Shown here: positions 5,870 through 6,269 of the stretch, one piece after another
How positions within the stretch are numbered: the stretch's first letter is position 1
Layout: every line of letters starts with the position of its first letter
Source of the DNA: Candidatus Zixiibacteriota bacterium
Lineage (GTDB): Bacteria; Zixibacteria; MSB-5A5; JAABVY01
Length of the DNA: 6,269 nt
Assembly (NCBI GenBank): GCA_014730285.1
Contig: WJIM01000384.1
Span: forward strand, 1-6,269
Direction of reading: 5' to 3'
Notes under the pieces: model-generated
Seen by the model: only the letters and a program-made list of their open reading frames with translations
Told to the model about the DNA's origin: nothing
Database searches by the model: none
Position numbers and translations under genes: made by a program

Positions 5870-6269
5870 TCAGAGCGCGTCCTTTGCCTCGGTTTTCGCC
5901 TCGCGCAGCGAAAGATGGCGGCTGTAGAGATAATAAAGCCCCACAAGCGTAATTACGACATATTGAGCGCCGTGCAGGATAATAGCCACACCCCCGGCAT
6001 CCGCTTTGGTGACCTCATTGGGATAAATTGATAGCGCAATATAAACGAGACCGTGATAAAGTCCCACGAATCCCGGAGCGTTGGGAAGCACGATTCCGAG
6101 CGAGACTACGATCAGTACCACGAATGAAGCCGTGAGCGGAAGAGCATCAAGACCGAAAGCCATAAAAATAAAATAGTTGGAAATCGCGGTCATGATCCAG
6201 AGCAGTATGGAATGGATAGAAATCCTCAGCATGCTTTTCAGGTTTCCCAGAACCGACAGTCCCTCGGCG
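5870..6269 (-). CDS. LPG-synthase/YbhN-type integral membrane protein, C-terminal part
   Basis: The frame is open to the window edge, so only the last 132 residues are visible; the methionine at 6232 is internal and not a start. Three hydrophobic stretches are clear: one around SIHSILLWIMTAISNYFIFM, one around TASFVVLIVVSLGIVLP, and one around GAQYVVITLVGLYYLY. Between the last two lies LPNAPGFVGLYHG, which matches the P-x-[TA]-P-G-x-x-G block of the lysylphosphatidylglycerol synthase membrane region family (UPF0104, YbhN, AglD). Family members include the flippase half of MprF and many uncharacterised proteins thought to handle lipid-linked molecules. The visible part ends in a short charged tail with no soluble synthase domain, so at most the membrane half is shown on this side. 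Lying upstream of manC it may act in lipid or glycan export, but that is inference. It ends 23 nt before the manC promoter. Confidence 0.85.
   Translation of the reverse strand, partial: AEGLSVLGNLKSMLRISIHSILLWIMTAISNYFIFMAFGLDALPLTASFVVLIVVSLGIVLPNAPGFVGLYHGLVYIALSIYPNEVTKADAGGVAIILHGAQYVVITLVGLYYLYSRHLSLREAKTEAKDAL

Noticed and set aside
5870..6232. Reading the membrane protein as a complete 120-residue gene starting at 6232
   Set aside because: The frame stays open to the window edge and the family is much longer, so this methionine is internal.
1067..6269. A defence island or mobile-element reading of the window
   Set aside because: No nuclease, recombinase, reverse transcriptase, toxin-antitoxin pair or repeat array is seen; all genes fit housekeeping or envelope families.

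Overview
The window is a moderately GC-balanced, gene-dense bacterial segment in which every supported gene lies on the minus strand. It reads as genome backbone rather than a mobile region: I see no transposase, integrase, tRNA, rRNA, CRISPR or phage-like gene. The gene mix points to an environmental Gram-negative lineage, perhaps of the FCB group (Zixibacteria-like or a relative). It includes secreted proteins with Sec signals, a DUF3108 envelope protein, a SPOR-domain protein with acidic Ser/Asp/Gln-rich stretches, a bacterial deoxyhypusine-synthase-like protein, and a propeller protein running into an ASPM/SPD-2/Hydin-like domain. That placement is inference from gene content and style, with no marker gene to fix it.

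Layout in transcription order (right to left). At 6269-5870 is the C-terminal part of an LPG-synthase/YbhN-type membrane protein, cut by the window edge. A consensus-like sigma-70 promoter follows (5846-5818, TTGACT-17 bp-TATTAT). It is placed to drive a compact operon: manC (mannose-1-phosphate guanylyltransferase, TTG start), a SPOR-domain envelope protein (TTG start), tsaC/YrdC (threonylcarbamoyl-AMP synthase, GTG start), a low-molecular-weight phosphatase of the YwlE (protein-arginine phosphatase) subtype, and a secreted DUF3108 protein. Successive reading frames overlap by 17, 1, 8 and 4 nt. After a 68-nt gap comes a deoxyhypusine-synthase-like protein that appears to lack the catalytic lysine of true DHS; it may be the last gene of the operon.

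A 246-nt intergenic region (1066-821) then holds a second good promoter (TTGACT-16 bp-TATATT), a 12-bp perfect palindrome and a small inverted repeat. It leads with a strong Shine-Dalgarno into a secreted beta-propeller-like protein, whose 3' end is cut off at base 1.

Functionally, the central operon mixes sugar-nucleotide supply for glycans (ManC), envelope or peptidoglycan-associated proteins (SPOR, DUF3108), tRNA t6A modification (TsaC) and protein dephosphorylation. No single pathway links them on present evidence. Nothing here is convincingly a new defence or mobile system. The points most worth checking are the non-canonical DHS-like enzyme, the arginine-phosphatase signature beside tsaC, and the palindrome in the long predicted leader of the secreted propeller gene.
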